Positions 21,960 through 34,434 of a stretch of 64,000 nt of DNA are shown here, piece by piece; position 1 is the stretch's first letter, and every line of letters begins with the position of its first letter. Source of the stretch: Fasciola hepatica (Eukaryota; Platyhelminthes; Trematoda; Plagiorchiida; Fasciolidae). The stretch is from the NCBI GenBank assembly GCA_948099385.1, contig CANUEZ040000114.1, positions 248,001 to 312,000 on the forward strand, in the 5' to 3' direction. Under the pieces are notes generated by a model, which did no database searches, was not told where the DNA came from, and worked only from the letters and a program-made list of their open reading frames with translations. The position numbers and the translations under genes are program-made.

Positions 21960-22905
21960 CATGACAAGGTAGCACGTTGAACGCCAATGAACAAAGGTTG
22001 ATCCACAGAAAAATTTAGCGTATGGAGCATGAAAATAGTGTACCTGGGAGAGTGATATTACCAAAACTCGAAATTAAGTTGGCTTTGGGGAATTTTGTAC
22101 AACCGATCTTTAAGCCCTCGACCAAACTCCTCCCAAATCCTAACAGAGTCAATGGCCATGGATAGGGCTACTGATTCCCCCACCTACTCAGACCCTGCTG
22201 TCTGTACTCGTAACTACTACTGCTGATGTACGTACTGTGATTATATACTCGCAATCATACTTGATCCCGTGGCCAGGCCGGCGAGATGTCCCCCCGCATT
22301 ATCCATGAGAACTTCTGCTCAGCTGAAGGCTTGAAGGGAGGTGTGTAGATTCTGAATCCATACGCTGCCTTCAAGAGAGCGGTCGTGAATGAATACTTGC
22401 GTGCATAGGAGCTTGGACGGGTGTGAGTGTACGTATGCGAGTAAGCTACAGTGGTGATCATGTGCGTAGTCGTCCTCATCGAGGTCAGTAATGAAACTGG
22501 AAATGGTGAAACGGTGTCGTCGTGATGAGGGCGTAGAGCGGAAGAGTGTTTTATGCGCGTGCGGGTGATGTCAGTGTAGGTGTGTTTGAGTATGTAAGTC
22601 ACTACTACTACCACATACAGGAAACGTCTTCAGCAACCTCAATGACAAGCGACAAAAGATGAACACAGTGACAAGTCTTGTCGTAGGTGTGGGGCTCATA
22701 CATCAAAAACAACAATCACGGTTCGTGGAACTGTTCCGTGGGTGACACAGTGGTCTGCAATCCAGGGGATGAAATAATCTACGGGGATTCTGTGATGAAC
22801 GTTCTACTCACCAATAATGTGTTCTCTAACCGGTATAAACGTCTTATCACAAGCGTAGATAATTGTTATTATACAAATGGATGCTATGGCACAGTTGCTT
22901 GGCTT
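21960..22905 (-). mobile_element. Decayed BEL element, 3' untranslated region and LTR remnant (copy 3)
   Basis: TACTGATTCCCCCACCTAC and AGACCCTGCTGTC near 22160-22200 match the sequence next to the 3' LTR of the intact BEL (around 48290-48320), in the same relative orientation. Preceding DNA (about 21960-22110) weakly resembles the BEL LTR end. Together with the pol segment to the right, this makes one old minus-strand BEL insertion. Confidence 0.5.
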
Positions 22906-24560
22906 GTTATTTGGATCGAAACGTGCAGCTGAGTGCTTCTGGGCGACTGGTTCGATGGCTCCGACTGGTCGGCCTTTAACCTCTAGAAGATTGATGATGC
23001 ACTCGTCGCGAACTAGCACTCTCTTGGCGGTCCTTACATTCGTCGTTTTTATCCGCTCGTCGGAGCGACAATACCCAGGGGCCATGTAATAAAATGAGCT
23101 TGCTCGTCGGAGATCACTACTACGTCGCCAACCTTCTTCAGCTAGTCACTTCTGTCGAGTTCGCAGGACCGGTAGTTATATTCTCGCAGCCATCGCTTCC
23201 AAAAAACCCTGGCCAGATAATTCGGCCGCTTCCACCCGTATAGGTTAATACCACGGAGGTTTCATGGCTACTGGAAACCAACTTTCGACCTGAACGCCAG
23301 CAGGTCGTTCAAAGTGAGTGCCAGGTGGGTGGGGTCGCTGACAGGTACTGGAACTACGGGGCAGTTGTTCAAGAACCCGTCCATCTTGATCATCACAGTG
23401 CTCAGATTCTCATCGTCGGGCGATTGTTGTTCGATTATTGACAGTAATATTCGTCTGGTAGACCTGATCAGGAGATCACCCACGCCTCCGTGGTGACTGG
23501 ACTCTGGAGGTCTGAAGAGCCATTGGATGCCGTAAGCAACGCTTTGGTTCTGCAGCTGGTCCCGGTTTACATTTTGGCGCAAACGCTACAGTCCTCTTTG
23601 AGCAACCACAAAGTTTGACTCGTTGTCGGAGTAAATATCTTTTGGTTTGCCAATTCGACTGATAAAGATTTTCAGGGCCTGGAGAAGGGAGCCGGTTGTC
23701 GACGAATACGTAACTTACAAGTGTACCGTCCGAGACTTGGTGCATATCGTCAAGCACCCGTATCTCTTTCCCAGCCTTTTTCCGCACCTGACCGACAAAG
23801 GTCCGAAATAGTTAAGTCCGGCGTCACTGAACCGCCACCACCCCGGGGTCACTCTACGTTCCGGCAGAGGAGCCATATGTTGTTTACTCGCGACAGAAGA
23901 GCGTCTCCTACGGTGCCTTCACAGTCGCCCTCCTCTCAGTACCCGAAAAAGCCTCCGAATGGCAGTCATCACGTGGCTTTCCCCGGCGTGTCCCTCTACA
24001 ATATGTATGTGTAGATTCGTCAATTTTGTCGCACATTGCCGAGCCGGCAGTAATATAGGTTACTTTGCGTCAAAACTCAGGCAGGAGTTGGTCAGCCTAC
24101 CACCCTCCCATAGTAATCCATTAACGAGCTCTGGATTTAGAAGCTTCAAGTTGTTATTTTGGAGATGATATTCGTTCTTCTCTTGGTACACCCCTCCGGC
24201 ACTCTCAAGCTCTCGGAGGAAGGCCTTGAGTGTATCATCCTGAATTTATCATATTCTGAGAGTCAAAGTTGGTCAGAATTTATTGGACCCACTAGTACTT
24301 GCCCGAGTGGATGGACCCCTCTCATGACCAAAACATTTATCTTAAACCTGGCCAACCATGCAAGTTACCACAGAGTCCGCATCCAGGAGGAAAATCAGCT
24401 CAATTGCGGCGGGATAGATATCGATTCGGTGGCTGCCACCGGCATCGCCGCGCCTTTGATCTCCATCTACGACTCAAGGGGTGGCCCCATTTCGTGAACG
24501 GGGCAGTCCTGTTGAGGCCTGTGCAGGCATTTCGGCCCAGAACCCGGGGCCACCAGCAAG
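22906..24560 (-). pseudogene. Pao/BEL pol fragment (copy 3)
   Basis: Minus-strand remnant covering the pol linker and integrase. Visible: ARFKINVLVMRGVHPSGQVL (about 24350-24290), PELVNGLLW and GGRLTNSCLSFDAKYPILLP (about 24125-24045), RDQLQNQSVAYGIQW (about 23565-23520), SSHHGGVGDLLIRSTRRILL (about 23505-23445; the catalytic Glu of the BEL integrase reads Asp here), SDPTHLALTLNDLLAFRS (about 23340-23285) and VRTAKRVLVRDECIINLLEV near the end. Frameshifts and stops throughout. All blocks align in order with the intact BEL pol at 48.9-53.2 kb. Confidence 0.85.
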
Positions 24561-25040
24561 TAGCAGTTACCAGGCCGTGCCGTCTTTGGTGAGTGTCGTG
24601 CTGCCCAAATTCTCAAAGCTCTCGTTTTTTGATTCGTTTTTGGAAAAGCTTTATGGATTACCTCCGGTTATTTCACATTACTGAGAACAACCGAATTGCA
24701 TTCGGGGTGCTTTTTATTCGGAGAATACTTCCATTTCCTCTGTAGTACTGCCTGGTAGTATCCGGTGGTTTGGAAGCCATCTTTTCCGCCCGGAGTTTTT
24801 GTGCATTTGCGTTGAAGTTTTATGCTTGCCAGTATCGAAGTTTTCTGCTTCTGGCTGAACGGCGCTTGAAATATTTTCCCCTACCTTTTGTGTGTCTGTC
24901 GATATGCCACATGTTTCTCACTAATGTCTTGCACCTATGTGTGGAAACTGTGTAGTAAGCTGCACAGGGTGCGAGGCGTACGAGAAGTGTTCACGAATAT
25001 CAATGGACACATTGCCCCCCTATAAACGGAACTGATGGGC
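24561..25040. other. No recognisable feature
   Basis: Nothing supported. Confidence 0.4.
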
Positions 25041-25794
25041 GGGGTGGGTCTGTGTTCGTTGCACGGAGGTGGCCAATCCAGCCTTCAAGCTGCGGGCCCA
25101 AGAGAAGGGCCAAGGCCCACTAGGTAGAACCACTAGCATGGACCCCAAATCGTAGTAGTAGGTAGTAGAAAGTCAGCTGCAGAAGTAGTGGGGAAGCCTA
25201 GGAGGACGGTTATTGAAAGGGGCATGCCAGATTCCGGAGATTGCTCTGCGGTAGTCGCCTCAGCTCACTTGAAGCTGAGAGATGGGGACTAAGCAGGGAC
25301 CCAGAAAGACATGGCGGGCCAAAACGAAGAGTGAGCATAATACTACGAAAGACAGACCAGCTAGGGTCGGCGATCCTGTGCTTCTAGTATCAGAAGGTAA
25401 AGTGAAGGGCCCGCAAAGGCAGATCTCACGGGTGGAAAGGGCCCCAAGCCACAGACTTCTGATCCTAAATCGAGAGGAACCTTTCATATGAGAGTCAAAA
25501 GCTAGGCTGGACATGGCTAGGGGTCTACGGCGTCTTGCGAATTGCAGACATTCCGTACATCACCGCTCTAAGATGGGTGCACAGAGTGAGGACATGAAGT
25601 CACTACTTGCAAACAAAGGCGAACATCCTGCGAGATCAATACTAGTCGAGTCCACTGACGAGTCCGCCCGAGATAGACTGCCGGCAATAGTGGCGTGGCT
25701 GGCGCAAACCGCAAAGCAGGGACGTCAGACTGCACCAGATGAGCATACAGCAAAGCTCGATGGTCTAGCACCAGGTGAAACCTGGCTAGGATAG
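25041..25794 (+). pseudogene. ORF1-like reading frame of a LINE (uncertain)
   Basis: From 25282 a frame of about 170 codons is interrupted by a single TGA near 25489. Sequence such as KSEHNTTKDRPARVGDPVLL, RVERAPSHRLLILNREEPF and, after the stop, LRRLANCRHSVHHRSKMG and ESTDESARDRLPAIVAWLAQ looks like coding rather than chance. The second part is basic then acidic and helix-prone. I suspect the first open frame of a CR1-like LINE, because an endonuclease-like motif lies downstream, but I recognise no named family. Confidence 0.35.
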
Positions 25795-26140
25795 CTTGGG
25801 CTCTGAGGAGAAGCCCTCAAGTGCAGCAGAATGTTGCAACCTGCCTTCGCTTCGCCTAGCCAACAGAAGTAAAGAAGCCGCGTACGTGGCCGGAGATAGT
25901 TGCAAGTAAGGACTCGTTGGAAGGAGAAAACTGACGGTACTACCCGAGGGTGGAGGACGGCGAGACCCCTGTTAATATGGTAGTCATTACAGATCCCTTG
26001 AGGATGATTTGAGAATCATCGGAAGTCCTGGGTCACCAGTCGTCTTCATTCAAACCAGTGGGGACGGTCAATGCAAAAACTTGCAGTCGTCTCAGGGGAT
26101 GAGTTTGAGAACCAGACAGGACTAAACAGTATCAGACACC
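25795..26140. other. No recognisable feature
   Basis: GC-balanced DNA; no frame or RNA signature that I can support. Confidence 0.35.
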
Positions 26141-26290
26141 TCAGTGAAGCGGCAAACCCTGTAACGTATGTTTGTAGAAAGCCTCCTCAATCCTCGTCAT
26201 ATACTTGTACTGTCCAGCTTATGCTATTTATTTTGTTGATCCTCAAGCGGGTACAGCACTCGTAATTCACTACATTAGAACGCTCGTTTA
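26141..26290 (+). repeat. Dispersed repeat fragment, shared with 41.0 kb
   Basis: ATACTTGTACTGTCCAGCTT, ATGCTATTTATTTTGTTG and GGTACAGCACTCGTAATTCAC resemble the reverse complement of 41022-41101. The encoded stretches are alike (MLFILLILKRVQHS versus MLFILLALKQVQHA). Extent beyond this is unclear. Confidence 0.5.
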
Positions 26291-26820
26291 TGTCTCTCTC
26301 ATGTGTGCTGCGGAATTCTTCTGATTTGACCTCTGGCTGCCGTAACGGCCGTATCCGACCGTGACCTTTGCTAAACCCTGGTTCTCGTTGTTAAACTTTG
26401 CGGCCGTACAATCGGGGTTTGCAAGTAGCTTGCAAGCATATGGTTTTTTAATTCAGTACAGCACAAACCGTGAATCAATCTTGTTCTGACTATAAAATTC
26501 ACTAACATGGCTATGCTTTGCTCACCGCTGGAACCACCGGATCACATGCACGTGGCCTTGAAAACGAATTGATGGAACTCTTCAAAGCCACTGGGGAGCA
26601 CAAAGCGTTAATAATTGCCGCTACCGAAACACTGCTTTCCAGAGAATGCCATAAGCCAGGATAAACAAGCTAAGGTTTTGCAATCTATAGGCAGGGTAAA
26701 AAACATGACTGTATTGGAGGAGCGGTTGCCATCCTCATTAGGCCAGGTACAAACGATCTCGTGTTTCTGGCCAATATATGCACCCGTATTGTCCAGCTTT
26801 AAGCAGTTACTATCATTCTT
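26291..26820. other. No recognisable feature
   Basis: Nothing supported. Confidence 0.35.
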
Positions 26821-27080
26821 CTAGGCAGAGGGGTTGAAGTCGCCCGTGTCCGCAGGGCACGGACCACAAAGCGAGAGGATGTTTGCCTACTGAGTAACCT
26901 TGACTGAACTAGTTAAGGACACCTTAAAACTCCCGTGGTGGGTGACTTCAGCCTTCCGCACATTGACTAGACCGTCGAAGTCTGCATGTCGCGAAAGCAG
27001 GAGCAGAGCTACTTGGAGCGACCGAATGCCAATAAGTCGCTCAAACATATCACGAAAATGAGAGATAAATGTCTGGATGC
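26821..27080 (+). pseudogene. LINE endonuclease-like fragment
   Basis: PVVGDFSLPHID followed by a stop, near 26933-26968, is the GDFN.P.IDW motif of non-LTR endonucleases (Asp and Asn/Ser at the catalytic site). Little else is recognisable; probably the same decayed LINE as the ORF1-like frame at 25.3 kb. Confidence 0.5.
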
Positions 27081-27158
27081 GCTTCATCCTTGACTGATCC
27101 AGAAATAAAAAATCGCCCCAACGACGTATCTGAACCGCCATGCTGTGCACCTTTGGGC

Positions 27159-27184
27159 GAAAGTTCAGTTCAGTTCAGTTCAGT
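27159..27184. repeat. (AGTTC)n pentanucleotide microsatellite
   Basis: Five near-perfect units; the last ends in AGTTT. Confidence 0.9.
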
Positions 27185-27690
27185 TTACACAGGACAGGTA
27201 ATGGCCCCGGCCAATGGGGCTTCCAGAACTCCTTCGATGGTGTGCACACCAGTGACGCATCCAAAACCGCCCAGTGTATTTCGTCGCATCCCCGCTAAGA
27301 ATGAGAGGGAAACGGAAAACCTCATGATAATAATAATATTGGTTTATTTTGGAGACGCCCGAAGCACGCCAGGTGCATGATCATATTTACACAGGTGGTG
27401 GAATGGACGCATTTAATTCATGAAAATATGGAAATTTGCATGAAAAAGTAGGATTAAAAGGCTCAGAAAGGGGAATAAGGTGGGATCAATGTATGATAAG
27501 TTTATGCACACCACAGAAAAGTGGGAAGTTTATATGGACTCAAGGGCGTATTTAAATGGACGCTTGGTGAGTTCGAAAGTCAAAATCAAATGGCGAGTAT
27601 GACTGGTACGGGTGAGGATATCTAGAGGCCGACCGATATACACGAGGAAGGCTAGAAATCGGTGTAAGAGAAAATGTGAGGTGCACTGCA
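27185..27690. other. No recognisable feature
   Basis: AT-rich DNA with an ATAATAATAATATTGG stretch; nothing else. Confidence 0.35.
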
Positions 27691-27839
27691 AGGGATTAAA
27701 TATCAACGAAGCATTAGCACCCTGCAGTGGATGGGCGGCGGACAGGGCACAAAACTCATCGTAAAACAGGGAGCGAGCAACACAATACGTAGAGGGTGGA
27801 TCAGATGACAAAAATGATTCATGAGGATTGGGTACGGTG

Positions 27840-28218
27840 TGTTACGAACGTTTGAGCAATGCGTAGCCAAATTCGCAACGGATCCCGAAATCAGAAGGCG
27901 ATTATCCGTGATAATTCTACGATACTAGATTATTAAAATAAACAATGACATAAACAATATACAAACCTCAATAATACGATCACAAGGACTCAACAACGAG
28001 AAACCGAATGGCAGCGTGTGAGCAAACAGCACGTGCGTCACGCAGGTCCTGAGCAAGGATGTGCCAAAATAGCGCTCTGGGCGCGAACAAACAACAATTG
28101 GTCCAGAAAAACAACCAGTTCGTAAAGACAAGTCAATAGTGTATGGAAATGAGTGATGTTGGGAAAAAACACTGAATCGCGAGGGAAAAAGGGGGATTTT
28201 CCACGACCGGCTGTTACA
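27840..28218 (-). mobile_element. Solo LTR of the BEL element, 379 bp
   Basis: Same length and sequence as the LTRs at 47855 and 54173, except for two substitutions seen by eye (CACAAGGACT for CACAAAGACT; CCGAATGGCAGC for CCGAATAGCAGC). It is flanked by a perfect 5-bp target duplication, CGGTG (27835-27839 and 28219-28223). Intrachromosomal LTR-LTR recombination is the usual origin of solo LTRs. Confidence 0.95.
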
Positions 28219-28348
28219 CGGTGGATGTGAGGCACAGATGCAGGATTGATGGATGCATGTCATGGCGGTCAGCGGGATGATAGCAAGAGAAATGGCAGTT
28301 GAGGAACTGCAAGGTGCAGAACGCGTGCGCATATACATATATGCACAA

Positions 28349-28384
28349 GTATATATAATATATATATATATTGTGTATGTATAT
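28349..28384. repeat. Impure (AT)n microsatellite
   Basis: TATATAATATATATATATATTG-like stretch inside tandem unit 1. Confidence 0.8.
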
Positions 28385-29690
28385 GTTTAGATGTAAGAGG
28401 AGCAGGAGCAATAACAATGGGATCCTAGAAAGAAATTATCAGTCATTGGGAGGGGTAAGTAAGGTAAGATCAGATGGTTGTATAATTAACTTTGGAATAT
28501 CGTGGTGAATTATCTTCATGACAGGTGGACATGGCGGCCTAACAGAGAGAGAAAAAAGGAATGCGAAAGCACCGAAGGGATGACGACTGTGAGGAACAAT
28601 TCTTGGAAGAGTGTAGATGAAGGATAGGATCTAAAAGAACAGGTTAGGATGGGTCTAAGTATTTGATCAATGCAGGTGCAACATGTGGTGACGAGCCAGA
28701 GGAATCGGGTAGTGACAGATCAAACGATTTGGAACCGTAAAAGAACATCTTGACGTAACGTTGTCTTTACAGTCGGTGGAGCATGGAAAAGCATATCAAA
28801 CCGAAAGGCACATGGGAAATGCCTGTGGCCAATTGGAGGATATCTGAAAACTGTCAGGCATGCATGAAAGGGGCTAGAAATTGATATGGGAAAGGGTGGT
28901 AGCGGGAGAGAAATAGAGGGATCCACTGCTAGGAATTAGATAGTATTTAGGCTGTGCTACACTGCGGTGGATGGTCAGCGGAGAGGGCACAAGAAACGTC
29001 GTAGAACAGGTGGCGAACAACGGAAGAAGTAAAGGGTGGTGCCGATGACAAGAATGGTCTGTAGGGATTTGATGTGGTAAATATGAGGTGCAAATGCAAA
29101 ATGAGTGGATGCATACCATGAGGGTCAGCGGGATGATTGCATGAAAAATAGCCGGCAAATTGTGCAGGATGCAGTGCAAGTGTATATATATATAAGTACA
29201 TAAATAGATATGCGAGGAGCAGGAGCAAAGAGCACTGGAGTACAAGGAGAAAAAGGTGCCAGTGATTGAAAGAGAAATATAGGATAGGACCAAGGTGTGT
29301 AGGATTGACTTGGGAGAATTCAGACGAAGTTTTTCATGACGGGGTAACATAGTAGATCAACAGATAGGGAAGATAGAAGAAGCACAAAAGTGATGCCGGC
29401 CGTGAAGGGCAGATCATAAACGAGGGAAGATGAAGGATAGAATCGAAGATAACAGGTTAGAATGAATCCAATTATTTGATCAATGCAGACACGACAAGTG
29501 GTGATGGACCGTAGGAATCGGGTAAGTGCAGATCGAATGGTTTGAACCCGTAAGAGAACATCATGACGTGACGTTGTCTTTACAATCGGCGGGACATGGA
29601 AAAGCAGACCACATAGAAAGGCACAGAGAAGATGCCTGTAGCGAGCAACATGATGAACAGGAGATGAAAGCAATGACCAAGGAGACACAG

Positions 29691-31094
29691 GTAAGACACG
29701 ACCAATCAGATTATTCTACTGCAGATGAAACACGAGGGAGGCAAAGAAAGAAGCAGGAAGCACCAGGATAAGTGAGCCGGTAATAGAACAAAAGGCCCAA
29801 GAGATGAATGCGCGACGGGGTTGGGACAATGGAACTGTAGAGCTGCCTGCCAGCAGACAATTGAACAGGTGGATTAGGCAAAAGGATGCTAATCGGGACA
29901 CTGCCTAATGGAAAGAACCACAGAGGAATTGCGAAGCCAAGAAAGGAAAATATGGTGGTGGTGAGTAGATAATAAATGCGACTGTAAAATATGCAAATTT
30001 TTGAGCGGCGAGTTCTAATACGCGGATTGGCCATGGGTGCGGGTGTGGCTGTTGCGTAATGGCATTGGGCATGAAGAGGGGGAGGAGGGAGAACAATGAG
30101 GGATTCAACAAAACGAAAGGCAGTGGGGTATAAGAATGCTGTCAATGGGCATTCTGAGCAGAGGGTATTACCAAGTGAATGTAGGAAAGCAGCCGGCAAT
30201 GACGGCAAGTGGAAAAAGAGATATTGGCGAGCGTCGACAGGGAAGAGTGGTTAGGACGGCAGAGACTCCATGCAATGAGAGGTGATATAGTGAGAGGCGA
30301 CAGGAGGACGACCAGAGTGGGTGGGTGTGCATGCCGTGGCAAAGCGACAAAAATGGAAAGTGGTACCAGATGATAAAACTATAGGTGAACGCACCAAGGC
30401 GGAAAAGGTATGGGGAGCATGCAATTTTCAACCGACGGTAATAGATGCGGTGGTCCGAGGAAAGTTAGAGAGTGCGATCCACAACCGGTGCTAGTGAGTG
30501 GGACTGGCCGTGGGCTGACCGCCCAACCTGAAAAGCATTTCGTGAAGTGAACACAGGAGCTGTGATCCACTAGCCCGATTGCGCTCGCACATCGATGCAG
30601 ACGGCCTGCACACCCGATGTGCGCCGGCCACAGCGGCGGACCTGACCGCGCCCCGCACCTTTGGGAGTGTCACGAGTGTTCACTGATAATTGTACAGGGG
30701 CAAAGCGACCGCGATAGGGGTGCGCGATCCAGGATCAGTTGGCCAAGACTTAAGACCATGGACAGGAGTGCCAGCGGGAACTTTGAGTGGTAGACGACCG
30801 TGTAGCAATATTATCCAGGTGCACCTGGCAGGGAGGTGGTCAGTAAAGTGCCCGAAGTGTTTGGCCGCTATCGATACTTACTGGAAAGGGAAAAGTGATA
30901 GAGAAGCACGGTATGGGTGTATTCCAGCTAGGGAGTGACCGGTACTGAGGAGAAAATAAGTGAAAATGAAGAATAACATATGGACGTGAGTGAGCAACAG
31001 GGTTATCTTATGAAGGCGGAAGGTAAGTTTGCTATGGATCAGGGAGGGCAATGGCCGTAGTTCGCGGTGCTAGAGAGAGGGAATGTGTCGGGCA
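29691..31094. other. Purine-rich on plus strand, no feature recognised
   Basis: About 1.4 kb between the tandem duplication and the 3' end of LINE copy F. Minus-strand frames up to 165 codons exist, but they are Ser/Leu/Pro/Tyr-rich composition artefacts. Part may be LINE F 3' untranslated sequence. Confidence 0.35.
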
Positions 31095-34000
31095 TGGGGT
31101 GTACCTAGTGGCGTGTGACGCAGAGATAGTAGAGGTACAGCGTAGGTCTTCTTTCAAAGGCCAGGTCCGTGGAGACGAGCTCAATGGTGAACAATATGTC
31201 TTTGGGAACTGTTAAGTACAACACAAGTGCGCACCCAAATGCGAACAGTGAGGAGGCACTGAGTAAACCAAGGGGGAGCTTGTTCCAGATTTTGGAATAG
31301 GTTGACAGAAAGAACCGGAACTTCAGACTGAGATTGAAATGAGTGACAATGAGAGAGAAGGCACGATGCCGGGCGGGGTAAGAGCAGGGGGCAGCGAATG
31401 AGACAGGATAAGAGGTGTAGGCCCGGCTATGGGCTAGCTTAAAGGGGAAAACCAGGTTGAGCCTCATGCGACGAATCTACAGAGGCTCAGTCTGTAGGAG
31501 CTCACAGCTCTGGCTGTATGTTAGGCCCATGGATGCGCCCAATAGCGTTTTGGTAAAAGTACGCTGAATGTTCTGAAGAGATACAATAGAGGAACATGGC
31601 CAGAGGCTGGAGGTAATTGGACAATATTCTAGGAGCAGTCTCACATGTGGGATACCTGGTATTAGGAAGTACCGATGGATCAGGCCTAGGGTTCGCTTAG
31701 CCTTAGCGATTCGGAACGACTCCTGTTCTGAGAAGTTAAAGGAACAAGAGTAGCCTACGCCAAGATCGGTAACCGTGGGATGTGTGGGGATGGGCGGGCC
31801 CTCCAGAAAAATTTGGCCGGGTGGTACAGTGCACTTGTAAGGTAGAAGGAAGCTTTTCTCCTCAGAAAATTTCATGAACCACAAGAGGCACCAAGTTTGG
31901 AGAGGGAGTAGGTCACGCGATATGTTGCACAGGGTAAAGGATAGGTCATCAGAGAGGAAGGAGTAACTGTTTTTATATCGTCGGCAAAGAGGAAAGGGGT
32001 GCCTTGTCGAATAGAAGAGAAAACGCCATTGATATAAATGAGGAATGGCAATGGGCCTAGGACACATCCCTGGATGACGCCACTAGTAATTGGTTTGGCG
32101 GAAGATAAGTGGCCGTCGACGAGCACAGCTTGTGATCTGTGGAAAGATACGGAGATAGCCAGGAGAGGAGAGGGTCGGTAATGCCAAAAGACCGGATTTT
32201 GGCTAACAGATGCTTATGGGGAACACGGTCGAAAGCCTTAGGCATGTCGAGGTACAGGACGATTACAGGGTTACCGGCGTCTGCAGCAGACGACAAAACA
32301 TTGAGAAAGTCAAGCTGGCAGGAGGGGCGGGAACGGGAGTTCAAGAAACCATGCTGGCCAGGGTTCAGCAGGTTGTTGGATAAGAGGTAGTGAACGATGC
32401 GTATTTTGCTAATTCTCTCCATGATTTTGCAGACTACTGGGGTGTGGTTAATAGGCCGATAGTTACCTGGGTCGTGCATCGCACCCTTTCTGAAGCGCGG
32501 AATTATAACAGAGGTTTCCCATTGAGGTGGGACGAAACTGTGAAGCATGGAGGTGGTGTATGCATTAGGTAACAATAAAGGTAGGTAAGGACCACCAAAA
32601 TGGAAGAGGGCCGGTGGGAGATCAACTGGGCCCGGTATCGGGGAAGGTTAACGAAGTAAAATGATTTTTCAGTTTCTAGATGGGTGAAGAGAATCGATGA
32701 AAGAGAGGCAGAGGTGCAGGGATGGATTGTAGGAGAGGGAATACCGGGACAGTTTGTAAGGGAGAAAGAGAAATGCTCATTGAAGGTCTCATAAATAGAT
32801 GCTGGGGTATTAGCGGTAGATGAGCCACAGGTGAGGAATTTGGGCGACGTATGATTGGAGTGATTGGACATTTTACTAAGCAGGTTGGGTATGTAGCCAG
32901 TTTTGTTGGGATGTGCTAGGGCGATGGTATCTTGCCTTCTCAGATACGACTCGGCCATGCAACGCGGCTTCAGTCGTAGCTGGTTTATGGGCAGAAGAAA
33001 TGTAAAGCCGCGTGATCTAGTGAAGGTAAGTTGCAGCTTAGTCAGCTTACGCTCTAAAAGTGACAGGCGCGAGCTGCTGGACTTGGGGCGCGGATCGGCA
33101 CATGGTTTGGCGATACTTGAGCAGTGTGGGAGGTTGGAGTTGAGAGAGTTCACAACAGTGAGGTGATCAAAGGAGAGAAATGTGTGTCCCAGTTAAGGGA
33201 ACGGATTATCATTGGCACTAGGGGCCAGTTGCGGAGACTTTAGGAAGTCGGGACAGGGGGAGGACTGCTTCGGATGGGAACAGCTGAAGCAGCTGAACTT
33301 GCGTCTGACAATACGGTGGTCACTACCCGGAAAGTGATCAGTAATCTGGGTGGTCATATCAGGAACATCAGTGGAGAATACTAGGTCCAAGATGTTGTTC
33401 CCCCTAGTAGGGCAGGAGACATGTTGGTTCCATCCACCAAGACGGACACAGGAAAGGAAGGTGGAGAGGGCGGGAGGGCTAGTATAGGAGGACCGGCAAA
33501 TTGAAGGAAGGTTAAAGTCACCCGCAATAATGTTTGCACTGGCAGGATAGTCAAACACAGCATTAAAGGCATTTACATAAGAGTCTGTTTTGAAGGCTCC
33601 AGACCCGGAGGGAAGTAGATGAAGCCAAGGAGGAGGTTCTGGCCGGATGCGTGAATAGTTAGCCTAAACGAATCCTCAATGAGGAGAAGAGTGAGGTGGT
33701 AAATAACACTAGAGTGGATAGTGCATTTGACAGAGGCTAAACAGCCCCCTCCACGCCTGGACTTGCGCGTGTTCGAGAAGCATTGATACCCAGCTATGCA
33801 AACAAAGTCAAGCGAGGCATCATCTGACAGCCAGGAGGCAGTTGCTAGTATAATATCAACCTTTGAGGTAAATGCCGGAGACCAAAGATGTGGTATTTTT
33901 CTAATTGTTGATCGAGCTTTAATAAGAACTGGTAGGAAAGAGTCCAGTGTCGGTGCGAGCAGAGCATTGGTGTCAGGTGCACGACTATTGGGACCGCCGT

Positions 34001-34280
34001 GGCGATAGGAGTTGGGTCTCAGTGGGGATGGAGCGTCAGTAGAAGAGGGATGGCGGGCAATGTTGGACGGGAGACGGAACGTAGGCAGAGCGTTATCATG
34101 AGGCGCCGCCGATCGCTGTGGGCGATCAATACGGTGGGTATGCAACACTCCGCTGATGTGGGCCGGAGGGGTGTCACGTTGTTCAGGGGAAGGGGGCACG
34201 ATATGGCAAAGTGAGAGGTTAGGAATATCTGTCGAAGCGGGTTAGACAGGTGGGAGGGCAGGGTGTAAGGTACCAAAGGA
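31095..34280 (-). pseudogene. CR1/Jockey-like LINE (copy F), moderately preserved
   Basis: Minus-strand endonuclease and reverse transcriptase in order. Endonuclease: DIILATASWLSDDASLDFV (about 33850), RKSRRGGGCLASVK, IIAGDFNLPSICRSSY (about 33530-33480) and FPGSDHRIVRRKF (about 33330-33290). Reverse transcriptase: FVPPQWETSVIIPRFRKGAM, DPGNYRPINHTPVVCKIMER, GQHGFLNSRS, VLYLDMPKAFDRVPHKHLLA, then after a frameshift ITSGVIQGCVLGPLPFLIYI and FLFADDIKTV (catalytic FADD intact, about 31992). The C-terminus includes AKRTLGLIHR and YSKIWNKLPLGLLSASSL (the usual WN.LP.....S block). Frames up to 216 codons survive, so this is younger than copy D but still broken by several frameshifts. No ORF1 was recognised. 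Confidence 0.85.
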
Positions 34281-34434
34281 CATTACATCGAGTGGGGAGC
34301 CATCGGCGAGATAGGTCTGGGACAGCTACCAAATAAACGAATCTAGTACCAGCCAGGCTTAACCCACTATCCGGGAACATCAGAAATATCAGCCTTGGAC
34401 CAGTACACATGCCATTTCACGCAAGGCTGTAGCG

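Larger units (their letters stand above)
27691..29690. repeat. Tandem duplication, unit about 0.81-0.86 kb, two and a bit copies
   Basis: Landmarks recur in order. CAGTGGATGGGCGGCGGACA (about 27723) and CGGTGGATGGTCAGCGGAGA (about 28964); GGTCAGCGGGATGAT (28267 and 29126); TTGATCAATGCAG (about 28664 and 29477); GTTGTCTTTACARTCGG (about 28758 and 29573). After subtracting the 379-bp solo LTR inserted in unit 1, offsets are about 815-863 bases. Each unit contains an AT-rich TATATA stretch. Divergence between units is considerable. No coding role seen; pyrimidine-rich on the minus strand. Confidence 0.7.

Noticed and set aside
25654..25700. Possible hammerhead ribozyme core (CTGACGAG)
   Set aside because: The CUGANGA box is there, but the GAAA element after stem II and a matching stem III are not at the required positions.
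27925..28338. 137-codon minus-strand frame, repeated at 40 kb, 48 kb and 54 kb
   Set aside because: It lies within the BEL LTR; recurrence comes from LTR copies, and it reads into unrelated flanks.
29711..30208. 165-codon minus-strand frame
   Set aside because: Ser/Leu/Pro/Tyr-rich composition from a C/T-rich strand, no domain and no conserved copy.
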